From Erythrophleum ivorense (lineage: Eukaryota; Streptophyta; Magnoliopsida; Fabales; Fabaceae): 64,000 nucleotides of DNA. The stretch covers positions 59,227,088 to 59,291,087 of the forward strand of contig JAIUCV010000003.1 in the NCBI GenBank assembly GCA_026724425.1, given 5' to 3'. A program made the translations under genes and the position numbers. Below the pieces are notes generated by a model that made no database searches, was not told the origin of the DNA, and worked only from the letters and a program-made list of their open reading frames with translations. This document shows, in pieces, positions 9,790 through 19,689 of this stretch; position 1 is the first letter of the stretch; each line of letters begins with the position of its first letter.

Positions 9790-12644
9790 TGTAACAGCCA
9801 AGAAAAAGAAAATAGAAAAGAAATGAGAAAAGAAAAAGGAAGGAAAAGAAAAGTTGAAAATTTTTGGAAGCTGAAAATTTTCTAAGTCTGCTAGCTACAG
9901 CCTAGCTATAGCGAATGTACCTGCTCGCTATAGCGAGAAATGGTCTAGCTATAGCGAGACTGCCTTCTAGCTATAGCGAGTTCGGGCACCCCTATACAAA
10001 ATCCAGGGAGTTGCTCGCCGTAGAGAACGCCATAGCGAAGGCAGAGTTCTGGGACTTATTCGAGCTCGCCGTAGCGAGGGTTATGGCTCGCTATAGCGAG
10101 GGTTAGTCCGGAAAAGCGTGAAAATAGAGAATTTGACTTTTTAAACCATCCCAACTCATCCTTTTACTCTGTAACCGACTTAAGCTCACTTTAAGAGAGA
10201 GAAACGGGCGGAGGAGAGAGAGAGAAGCTTAGGAGAGGAAGGAAGAACAAGAAAGGTAAGGAATTCCATGGCTTTTCTCTTAGCATGTTACTCTTCTCCC
10301 CTTCCCCTCTCTTCCCACGGTTTTAATAGTTAAAGTAGCTATGTTTTGAGCTTGGTTCAGAGGAGGGAGAGTGGAAAACCACTCTTAAGGGAGGTTAGAA
10401 GTCATGTAGCCTTCTCTTCCTTACTTTCTCTTCTTAAGAGTTGAGAAAAGAGAGGGATAGCTCATGGACCCTAGTGAGAGGAAAAGACTTAGAGTGAGAA
10501 GCTCAGTAGAGCTGATTAGAAGTGATCCCTAGCTTAAGAATTGAGTATTGAAGTATTGATTCCATGCTTTTGTGTGGTTAGGCTCAAGAGAAACTCTCCC
10601 ATCTAGAAGTTGTTGTGAAACCAACAAGGGAGGAGACCATTGACAGAGCAAGTAGTAAATAGCCAGCAAAGGTAGTTCTCTCCACTTTCTCTCATGCATA
10701 ATTGTGTGTTTACATTGTCTTGCTTGTGTGTATGAATAATATGAGCTATGAGAAGTGTGTTAGCATGATTATATGTTATGATTGAGATGATGTTTTAAAT
10801 GCTTGATTGGTTTGCTTGAGGAAATGGAAAAGCCAATAACCCTATAGCCAAGGTGAGGATGAGCCGAAGCCCTAAGTTGGTTGAGCCATGTCTCCCAAAA
10901 GTGAGGTAGACTCCCAAAGAGTAAGGGTGAGTCTAAGTACCTCTAAAGTATGGGAAGGCAAATCCAAAAGCCATAAGGGAAGGGGTGAGGCCGATCCAAG
11001 TACTCAGCGAGCTCTTGAATGTTATCCATGGCCATTTCATATGTTTTAAATGTTTTTCATCATGTTTTATATGCTAACATGCCATACATGCATAATGAGA
11101 CTTGTTGCACGCAATGTATGTATGTTTGAATGAGAGTTGAACTACTGAGATTCCACGAATCTCACCCTCCCTCTCCACCATCCAACCATGTCAGGTGGCC
11201 CAAGTGAGATTAGGGATGGGAGCAACCACCAACAAGCATGAGGTTAGGGATAAAGATGAAGAAGAATGTAAAATTTTTGTAATACATTGTACATGAGAGT
11301 TGTAAATGTAAAGCAATGATGTATATGGTGTAATTCCTAATAGTTTTGTAAGACAATGTATATATTAATGATGAATGTATGAGAATGAGATTTATGATGA
11401 ATGAAAGAGCATGGTTGAATGAGAAAGTAGATTTTGATATGAAATGCTCATGATAGCCTAGTATATATGGGTGCATAAGTGGGCATGGGGTAGTGAGTTT
11501 CCCCAATCTAAGTTATTAGACACTTGAGGCATGATTGATAGCTCCTAAAGATGCTTTCTCATGTGCTCAAGGGGTCATAGAAGTAGAAAAACTAGGATTG
11601 GACCCTATGAGCCCCACTTTTGGCCAAGAAAGGGCCTTTTGCACATGATGTCATAGAATAGCCATATGACCTCTTCTAGCTATGGGATTTGACATGTAGC
11701 TAGATTATGTTTAAAGCTTTCTGGGAAGCTAGAGTTCATGTCATTTAGAGGTCTATAGCATTTTCTATGATTTATCAAAGTTGACATCAGAAATTCGGAT
11801 TTCAGAAAATCACTGTTCATTTGGTCAGTTTAGAAATCATGTCATCCGAGGGGCAAACGTAGTCCAATGGCTACGAAATTTTATACACAGAAACTAGATG
11901 GTCACAGTGACTTGTAGGAACTGGAAGCACCTCATTTAGAGGTCTAGAGAGGAAGTTATGCAATTTCGAAGTTCCTGCCCAGAATCAGACACCCAACCAG
12001 ACCCGAGGTACTGTTTCATCGGTTTCCGGGGAATTGGCTTAGTGGACTGATCTGGAGATATTTTTCTCCTCTAGCTAACATCCACATCTTTCCATAGAGA
12101 TAGAGTTTATGAGCATTGGATTTTTTTGGAATTAGTTAGACATTTTCAAAGTCCATATCAGTAAACTGTGACAGCAAAGAAGCCCCCTCTGACCAGTGAA
12201 CTATTTCGATGTCAAACGCAGAATGAGTGAGAGATTGAGACTTCTAAGTATTTTTAGCATGAAGTAGACGTCTCAAAATTTTTAGAATGACCTAGATCAC
12301 GCAGATACAATTTTTCTGCATTTAGTTATGAATTTCCAAAGTTAGCCCAGAAATGAAGCAAAATCTGCCCATAGCGAAAATGCATGTCTCCAATCCCTTT
12401 TTGCTTTCCATGAGCTTAAAGCATATGTTTGGGATTGCAATAAGTCTCAATAGGGTAATTGAGCATGAGGATGACTAGAGAGAGCTCAACCGGTCCATAT
12501 TACTTCAAAGTGGAGCTCTACCCACACATAGTGCCATAGAGAGAGTAAGCATAAGGTAGAAAAAGTGTCTCCCTTATGAGTTCCGCACCGCCCATATGGG
12601 CTAGAGGGCACGTTGGGTAGGTGTTAAGAGGTCAAGGTGTCACA
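9790..12644 (+). repeat. 5' LTR of the gypsy element (2,855 bp)
   Basis: It begins TGTAACAGCCAAGAAAAAG and ends GGTCAAGGTGTCACA; the same end closes the element at 17913. From left to right it holds the CTATAGCGA palindrome array (9891-10105), a purine-rich GAGAGAGAGAAGC stretch (about 10195-10255) that may follow the transcription start, and a CTCTCCACTTTCTCTCATGC motif shared with the solo LTR at 29637. The final 840 bp is duplicated at 17071-17913. A minus-strand open frame around 11210-11506 has no recognisable homology and looks fortuitous. Confidence 0.9.
9891..10105 (+). repeat. Array of CTCGCTATAGCGAG-type palindromes in the 5' LTR
   Basis: At least nine copies of a CTATAGCGA / TCGCTATAG / CTCGCCGTAG motif are packed into 215 bp, beginning about 100 bp inside the LTR. 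Perfect 14-bp palindromes CTCGCTATAGCGAG occur near 9933 and 10088. Some copies vary at the two central positions (CGCCGTAGCG). The equivalent array in the solo LTR at 1345-2908 shows that the feature is inherited in this LTR family. Confidence 0.75.
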
Positions 12645-12649
12645 TTTGG

Positions 12650-12661
12650 TGGTATCAGAGC
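12650..12661 (+). other. Primer-binding site (initiator Met tRNA)
   Basis: TGGTATCAGAGC lies five bases after the 5' LTR end. It is complementary to the 3' end of plant initiator methionine tRNA, the standard primer for minus-strand DNA synthesis of Ty3/gypsy and Ty1/copia elements. Confidence 0.9.
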
Positions 12662-12846
12662 AATAGTTCCAGGCTTTCATTATGAGATGTAGTATGAGAG
12701 CAGTAAGGTTCAGGCTTTCATTGTGGATTGTAGCATATGTTTGTGAGTTGCCAAGATGTTTATGAGCTTGCTATGAATGATTGAGTGCATGAAAGTGGCA
12801 TGTGTCCCTATTATGTATGCTAAACCATGTTATATGTTTCAGAAAG

Positions 12847-14090
12847 ATGGTTGACACGCGCCAAGGCAGAGGTAGAGGTAGAGGAAGAGGTAGGCCTTCC
12901 AGAGCGGCTCAGGTAGATGAGGCCGGGCCTAGCGATCCAGTAGCTGGAGCCTTACAGAGTATAGTGGCTCGCTTGGATCAGCAGCAAGCTGTTATCATGC
13001 AGCTACAAGAACGACTTGCTGAGAGAGATAGCCAAGGTCCTACACCTCCCCCTCCTCAGCCAGTTCCACACTCTGATCGTCCTGAGCATTCAGGGGCGAC
13101 TCCTACAGATGCACAGCCACACATGCAGGCTGTAGCCCCAGTTCCACCAGCTCAAATGCCTCCTGCTGAGCAGCAGCCCTCGATCAGAAAAGTAGCTACT
13201 CAGTTCAGAAAGTTCGGGCCTCCCACCTTTGATGGTGAGATGAGTGCAGATAGAGCCGAGGCTTGGATTATAGAACTAGAGCAGATATTCGAGGTTATGG
13301 AGTGTACCTCTGAGCAGAGAGCCAAGATGGCGGCTTTCCAGTTAAGAAAAGAAGCAATATATTGGTGGAAGGGTACTGAACTGATATTGAGAGCGAGGAA
13401 TGTCCCGATCACGTGGGAGGCATTCCTCGAGGCATTCCACGAGAAGTATTTCTCCGACTCCATTAGAGATGAGAAGGAGTCAGAGTTTATTCTGTTGAGA
13501 TAGATACCGGGGATGTCCGTGGACCAATATGTAGCAAAGTTCATCGAGCTCTCTAGATACTCCTCATACCTACAGAGACATGATGATGAGAAATGGAGGG
13601 CAGATAGGCTAGAGAAGGGTTTGCTCCCTGAGATCAGAGACAGGGTAGTGCCCCAGAGAATCAGGCACTTTCATACCCTAGTAGAAGTATGCAGAGTAAC
13701 AGAAACGAATCTCAGGATGATGCAACCTACCTCCAGCACCAGACCATTACTTCCCCTCCCTGAGCCTAAGAGATCTAGAGACGGTTCCCAGCCGGCAGTG
13801 ACGAGCCGTAGAGGTGAAAAAAGTCAGTGGAACCAAAGAGGGAAGAAGAGGAAAGCTCAGTCTAGTAGAGGCAGCGCTCCACCTCTCATATGTCCCCAGT
13901 GTGGCAGGAATCACGGTACCAGACCGTGTTATGCGGGGCAGAATGTATGCTATCGATGTGGCAAGTCGGGGCACATAACCAGAGACTGTATGCAAGCTCC
14001 CCCACAGGCCCCTCTACCGATCACACAGCAGAGAGAGATGGCTCCTCCTCCCAGACCACAGACCCAGGGTAGAGTCTTTGCCCTATCACA
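12847..14090 (+). pseudogene. gag of the gypsy element, with one in-frame stop
   Basis: The chosen start gives MVDTRQ followed by an Arg/Gly-rich run and a Pro/Gln-rich segment. The frame is open from 12802, but the upstream residues are leader. The core resembles retrotransposon gag (PF03732 type): FGPPTFDGEMSADRAEAWI, LEQIFEVMECT, then IYWWKG and WEAFLEAFHEKYF. The frame is cut by TAG at 13501-13503 and resumes in the same frame (MSVDQYVAKFIELSRY). A single CAG-to-TAG change would explain the stop, judging from the family. A C-terminal CCHC zinc knuckle (CYRCGKSGHITRDC, about 13948-13989) should bind RNA. Protein made today would stop within gag. Confidence 0.9.
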
Positions 14091-15870
14091 GCAAGAGGCT
14101 AGCCAATCCCCGAGTCTGATTCAAGGTACTATTAAGATAAATGATTTTTCAGTAACTGCCTTATTTGATTCGGGCGCTAGCCATTCTTTCATATCGTATG
14201 ACTGTGTTAAGAAGTCGGGTCTGAGTATGCATACATTGCCATATGAGTTGCATGTATCTACCCCCACTGGAAACCGAGCCATCACTTCCTATACTTGCTT
14301 GAATTGTGTGATCCAGTTTAATCATTGCCTGACCACCCTTGATTTGATTTGCATACCCCTCATTGACATCGATGTGATAATAGGCATGAACTGGATGTCT
14401 ACCAATAATGCCACACTAGATTGTAGCCACAGATGTGTTACTTTACCTGAATGTGGGACTGTGCCTAGTACTAGGGCTGAGTTGTCTGTCATGACCACTT
14501 CCCAAGCTGAGAGATCTCTAGGGCATGGTTGTCAGGGATATATGGTCTTCTTCTCAGTACAGGCTGAGGTAGAAGAGGGTATAGATGAGATCCCAGTAGT
14601 AAGGGAATTCCCAGAAGTATTCCCTAAAGAGATGAGTGGATTGCCCCCAGAGAGAGAGGTCGAGTTTCCCATAGAAATCGTACTTGGGGCAGGTCCAGTG
14701 TCTAAGGCCCCGTATAGAATGGCCCCCACTGAGTTAGCAGAGCTTAAGAAACAGATAGAGGGACTTTTAGAAAAGGGTTTCGTTAGACCCAGTGTCTCAC
14801 CGTGGGGAGCCCCAGTTCTATTTGTAAAGAAGAAAGACGGGAGCCTTAGATTATGTATAGACTACAGGGAACTCAATAAGATTACCATTAAGAACAAGTA
14901 CCCTCTCCCTCACATAGATGACCTCCTAGATCAGTTAGCAGGAGCGTCAGTGTTCTCTAAGATAGACCTCAGGTCGGGATATCACCAGCTCAGAGTAAAG
15001 GCGAATGATATTCCCAAGACAGCTTTTAGAACCAGATACGGGCATTATGAATTCCTGGTTATGCCCTTCGGGTTAACGAATGCACCTGCAGTTTTTATGG
15101 ATTACATGAATAGAGTTTTCAGGCCATATCTAGATAAGTTTGTAGTAGTCTTCATAGATGATATCCTTATCTACTCAAAAAGTAGAGAGGAACATGAGCA
15201 GCAATTGAGATTAGTCTTGGAGACCTTAAGAGAAAGACAGTTGTATGCTAAACTTAGTAAATGTGATTTCTGGCTCACTGAAGTTCAGTTTCTGGGTCAT
15301 GTGATCTCCCAAGCAGGGGTCGCAGTAGATCCCCATAAGGTAGAGGCAGTATTGCAGTGGGAGAGACCTAGGACAGTGACAGAGATCAGGAGCTTTCTAG
15401 GTTTAGCAGGGTACTATAGAAGGTTCATTCAGGGCTTTTCTCAAATAGCAATGCCATTGACCCGGCTTACTAGAAAGAGTGTGTCTTTTGTGTGGAATGA
15501 GAAATGTGAGAGTAGTTTTCAAGAGTTGAAACACAAGTTGACCACGGCACCAGTTTTAGTACTTCCCGACCCTAGAGAAATGTTTGTAGTATACAGTGAT
15601 ACCTCTAAGAAAAGGTTAGGATGCGTGCTTATGCAGAAAGGCCAAGTGGTAACTTATGCTTCTAGACAGTTAAAACCTCATGAGGAAAACTACCCCACAC
15701 ACGACCTAGAGTTAGCTGCGGTGGTATTTGCTCTTAAGATATGGAGACACTACTTATATGGGGCAGCAATAGAAGTGTATAGCGACCACAAGAGTCTTAA
15801 GTACCTCTTTGAGCAGAAAGAGTTGAATATGAGGCAAAGAAGATGGTTAGAATTTATGAGTTTACACTGA
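14091..15870 (+). pseudogene. Protease, reverse transcriptase and RNase H of the gypsy element
   Basis: This continues the frame that carries the gag C-terminus. The aspartic protease motif is ALFDSGASHSFIS (about 14160-14200). The reverse transcriptase follows with FVRPSVSPWGAPVLFVKKKD, LRLCIDYRELNKITIKNKYP, FSKIDLRSGYHQLRVK, MPFGLTNAP and the catalytic FIDDILIYS (about 15150-15178). The RNase H region starts near 15590 (VVYSDTS, SRQLKPHEENYP, YSDHKSLKYLF). All catalytic signature residues that I can see are present in the reverse transcriptase. The frame then stops at 15868-15870 after RRWLEFM. A short deletion of about 10 bp shifts the remaining part into another frame, which starts with the matching YEFTLKYHPGKANVVADALS. 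Confidence 0.92.
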
Positions 15871-17070
15871 AATACCATCCAGGTAAGGCTAATGTGGTAG
15901 CTGATGCCCTAAGTAGAAAATCCATACACATGGCCTGTATGATGATCCGAGAGCAGGAATTGATTGAGAAATTCAGAGACATGAGTCTCTCCTGCAGGGT
16001 GTGTTCGGGAAAGTTATTAATGAGTGAAACCCGAATAGAAAGTGACCTGAGAGATCAGATAAAAGAGGCTCAGCGGTTAGATGATCATGTAAAGAAAGTT
16101 AGAGCCCAAATGACCCAAGGTAATGTTCAAGAGTTCACTCTGTTTGAGGATGATATAGTGAGGTACAGGGATAGGCTGTATGTGCCTAGGAATACTGAGA
16201 TCAAAGAGAAGATACTAGATGAGGCACATAAGAGTAAGTACACTATTCATCCGGGTAGCAATAAAATGTACCAGGATCTGAATAGATTGTTCTGGTGGCC
16301 CGGGATGAAAGCAGACGTAGCAGACTATGTCTCCCGATGTTTAGTATGTCAAAAAATGAAAATAGAGCATCAGAAACTAACAAGGTTACTTCAGCCTCTA
16401 GATATCCCGGAGTGGAAATGGGATAGCATAGCTATGGATTTTGTCATGGGTTTGCCCAGGACATTATCGAGTTATGATGCAATATGGGTAATAGTGGATA
16501 GGTTAACAAAGTCAGCGCACTTTTTACCTATGAAAGCCACTTATACCCTAGACAAGTTAGCCCAGCTGTACATCAGGGAGATAGTTAGACTGCATGGTGT
16601 GCCCAAGAGCATAGTGTCAGATAGGGATCCCAGATTCACATCGAATTTCTGGAGATCATTACAAGATGCTCTAGGCACCAGACTCAGATTTAGCACAGCC
16701 TACCACCCTCAGACAGATGGACAGACAGAAAGAACCATCCAAACCCTAGAAGACATGTTGAGGGCATGTGTGCTAGAAATGAAAGGGAACTGGGATACAT
16801 ACTTGCCTCTAGCAGAGTTTGCCTACAATAATAGTTATCATGCTAGTATACAGATGGCACCGTATAAGGCATTGTATGGGAGGAAGTGTAGGTCCCCAAT
16901 GTGTTAGGTTGAGCTAGGAGAGCGGAGCCTTATAGGCCCCGACTTGGTGGATCAGACCTCTAGACAGATAGAAATCATCAGAAGGAAGCTTTTGACGGCC
17001 CAGAGTAGACAGAAAAGCTATGCAGATAAGCGTAGGCGGCTGTTAGAGTTTGAGGTTGGAGACCATGTTT
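15843..17070 (+). pseudogene. Integrase of the gypsy element, stopped and truncated
   Basis: The tail of RNase H (HPGKANVVADALSRK) leads into an HHCC zinc finger (IHPGSNKM ... CLVCQ, about 16245-16350). The DDE core follows, with aspartates in MDFVMGLP and SDRDPRFTSNFW and the glutamate in TDGQTERTIQTLEDMLR. The frame ends with TAG at 16905-16907 after RCRSPMC, where relatives have tryptophan. The same frame continues readable for about 50 more codons (VELGERSLIGPD ... YADKRRRLLEFEVGDHVF) and then runs directly into LTR sequence at 17071. The C-terminal domain, including any chromodomain, is missing. Confidence 0.92.
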
Positions 17071-17913
17071 TCAGAAAATCACTGTTCATTTGGTCAGTTT
17101 AGAAATCATGTCATCTGAGGGGCAAACATAGTCCAATGGCTACGAAATTTTATACACAGAAACTAGATGGTCACAGTGACTTGTAGGAACTGGAAGCACC
17201 TCATTTAGAGGTCTAGAGAGGAAGTTATGTAATTTCGAAGTTCCTGCCCAGAATCAGACACCCAACCAGACCCGAGGTACTGTTTCATCGGTTTCCGGGG
17301 AATTGGCTTGGTGGACTGATCTGGAGATATTTTTCTCCTCTAGCTAACATCCACATCTTTCCATAGAGATAGAGTTTATGAGCATTGGATTTTTGTGGAA
17401 TTAGTTAGACATTTTCAAAGTCCATATCAGTAAACTGTGACAGCAAAGAAGCCCCCTCTGACCAGTGAACTATTTCGATGTCAAACGCAGAATGAGTGAG
17501 AGATTGAGACTTCTAAGTATTTTTATCATGAAGTAGACGTCTCAAAATTTCTAGAATGATCTAGATCATGCAGATACGATTTTTCTGCATTTAGTTATGA
17601 ATTTCCAAAGTTAGCCCAGAAATGAAGCAAAATCTACCCATAGCGAAAATGCATGTCTCCAATCCCTTTTTGCTTTCCATGAGCTTAAAGCATATGTTTG
17701 GGATTGCAATAAGTCTCAATAGGGTAATTGAGCATGAGGATGACTAGAGAGAGCTCAACCGGTCCATATTACTTCAAAGTGGAGCTCTACCCACACATAG
17801 TGCCATAGAGAGAGTAAGCATAAGGTAGAAAAAGTGTCTCCCTTATGAGTTCCGCACCGCCCATATGGGCTAGAGGGCACGTTGGGTAGGTGTTAAGAGG
17901 TCAAGGTGTCACA
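17071..17913 (+). repeat. Truncated 3' LTR of the gypsy element
   Basis: It matches 11803-12644 of the 5' LTR almost base for base, with about 11 substitutions by hand count, and ends in the same GTGTCACA before the CCAAG target duplication. The first 2 kb of this LTR is missing and joined to integrase sequence. The junction has a few T residues in common on both sides, as expected for end joining at a microhomology. Confidence 0.92.
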
Positions 17914-18459
17914 CCAAGCAAGGCATCTATAAACTTATTGCTCCAATGGTTGACACATTTCAAGTGAAGTAGCCTTACAATGAAAGACAACTTGGAAGCC
18001 TTTTTTACAGCCTGGATAAAGATCAATTTTAGCATCCTCCAATAACTCAAAGAAATGCCTAGCTTGCATATTTGGTTGGTCGTTATATTCTGAGCCATAG
18101 TTCCTTGCCTCTCTTTCTGTATACCCATAAGCATCGTTTATCATCTCAATAATGTCATCTTTGTCATTATTATTATCTTTTTACACACCTTCGTCAATCT
18201 CCTGTAGGTGACTTTGGGCATAGTGATGAAGTTCTCCATGTGAATCCCACAATTGGTAACTCTCACAAAAACCCTTTTTCAATAGGTCCTTTCTTACTCT
18301 ATGTCTCAGCTTGAACTCTGTGTTCCTACATACTTTGCATGGCCAACGAATCATATTATTAGCCCTTGATTGATTAAATGCCCATTGGAGAAAACTATCC
18401 ACTCCTCATATATATCTTGGGTAAGCTCTGTTCCTGATCATTATCTAACTTTTATCCAT

Positions 18460-18774
18460 CCCTATTCTCTATTTCCTACATTAGATAACATAGGCAGTAA
18501 AATTTTAGCAATAAGAACCATATTGTAATCAAGCCACCCTTCAATTTCTCATGTAGTTGCATAGAGCAAGCCACATTATGAATAAGAAATTGTAATTCAA
18601 TTCAATCAGAACCAAGTTTCATTTTCCACACCTAGAAATTTAAAACAACAATCAAAATTCAACTATCCACTACCATAAGTACCATATTATCCTACCAATG
18701 AATCCCCTACATACATGCATTGGAGACTAGATAAGTGATTCTTGATGCTATAAATGATATAAATGAACTAGGGA
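18460..18774. other. Upstream region of the CACTA transposase gene
   Basis: This is AT-rich sequence upstream of the inferred TNPD start. No further coding segment is visible. It would be expected to hold the transposase promoter, but I cannot point to a clear TATA box. Confidence 0.35.
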
Positions 18775-19127
18775 TGTACCATAGCATATTATGTATTTAG
18801 GGTTGTTCTAGAGTCTTAAAGAGTTGGGTCATTTGAAACTTATTTAAGGTGGTCTAAGATTTGTTGGTAAGGAAATATATACCTTTGTTAATACAATGGT
18901 TGAAGTTCTGGTATAAAGTAATCAACTAATCCCTAAGTCCCCAAATGATAAGTGCTAGTTTAGGGAGGTAGATAGGAGACCAAATGTTAATAAAACCAAC
19001 TAATCTAGCTATAAGAGGGCCCTAAAACTCTATTAGAGGGTGTACCAAATGGTTAAGATAAATATTTAAAAGTTTAGGATCAAAAGTAATTGGAGTCAAG
19101 ACCTAAACTACTTGAGTCATGGCTAGA

Positions 19128-19470
19128 ATTCAAATAGAACTGATGAGCACCACGGCTCAAATTATTGCGCCGCAGCGCGAATTGAAAACTTAGTACACAC
19201 TTACAGAACTAAGTTACGCCGTGGCGTAGTCATCTTAAGTCGCGGTGAGGATCATGTTTGGCATATGTTAGTTCTAGTAGGGAGTTGTATTGCGGCGTGG
19301 TCATCTCAAGTCACGGTGAGGATCGTGATTTGGCATATGTTAGTTCCAGTAGGGAGTTGTGCTGTGGCGTAGGTATTTTAAGTTGCGACGCAAGTTTAAT
19401 ATTTTTGTTTTAGAGTTACAGAATCTAACTACATCACTGTGAGGAGTATTCAACTCGCGGCGTAATTACA
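19128..19470. repeat. CG-rich tandem repeat block
   Basis: In very AT-rich surroundings this block has many CpG dinucleotides (GCGCCGCAGCGCG, CGCCGTGGCGTAG, AGTCGCGGTGAGGATC). A unit of roughly 75-85 bp, containing GTGAGGATC..G..TTGGCATATGTTAGTTC and AGTAGGGAGTTGT, is repeated about twice and starts a third time. It may be the counterpart of the CTATAGCGA arrays in the other LTRs. No coding potential is seen. Confidence 0.6.
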
Positions 19471-19689
19471 TTATAATGTATTTAGAGGCTTTAATAACCA
19501 TTTGAGCAGTGATGGAGATCCACCAAGCTGCAGCCTAAATTCTTAAATTCTTAATTTAACTTCCAAACTTCTAAAATTCATAACTTTGAGCTTGGTAGTT
19601 TGTTTAAAGTGATTTTTTTTAGTCTGGGTATTTTTTTGAGATCTATGCAATGGCAAAATATCGAAGGCAGTTCGGTCACTTATTTTCCT

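Larger units (their letters stand above)
9790..17913 (+). mobile_element. Ty3/gypsy retrotransposon (chromovirus-like, Tekay/Del type likely), internally deleted
   Basis: It is flanked by the 5-bp target duplication CCAAG (9785-9789 and 17914-17918) inside the CACTA transposase gene. It has a complete 5' LTR (9790-12644), a primer-binding site for initiator Met tRNA, gag, protease, reverse transcriptase, RNase H and integrase, and the last 843 bp of a 3' LTR. The integrase C-terminus, any chromodomain, the polypurine tract and about 2 kb of the 3' LTR are missing. Their junction is at 17070/17071. Because the target duplication is intact, the deletion happened after insertion. By hand count about 11 differences separate the shared 843 bp of the two LTRs (about 1.3%), so the insertion is fairly recent. 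The lineage is inferred from long LTRs and gag-pol style, since the diagnostic C-terminus is gone. Confidence 0.92.
6678..18459 (-). pseudogene. TNPD-type CACTA transposase, split by a gypsy insertion and full of stops
   Basis: The order of domains on the minus strand is that of plant TNPD proteins. The N-terminal transposase-associated domain is at 18181-18459 (VDSFLQWAFNQS, CKVCRN). A linker with ELLEDAKIDLYPGCKK and LSFIVRLLHLKCVNHWSNK is at 17920-18144. After the gypsy insertion come LPEGALIPKSYYEAKKVIRE (9493-9789) and the Transposase_21 core with FGLASDGFQPYDNMS and WPVVLVPYNLPPWHCMKQP (9188-9460). KGRLAFPYCHKNT lies near 9000, and DUF4218 remains (VQYR-type segment) near 8100-8200. A DUF4216 region includes FRFHTRDR, VYLFKCHWWDV and EPFVLASKAEQVFY (7049-7484). 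The acidic tail ends in TVDTECDQD (stop 6678-6680). I place the start at 18457-18459 because the frame from there leads into the first domain, but it has TAG at codon 5 and TGA soon after. More stops and frameshifts follow, for example two adjacent stops near 8930. It once cut and joined the element's ends; now it is inactive. Confidence 0.85.

Noticed and set aside
13200..13544. Minus-strand frame of 114 codons
   Set aside because: It is antisense to gag of the gypsy element; gag homology decides the strand.
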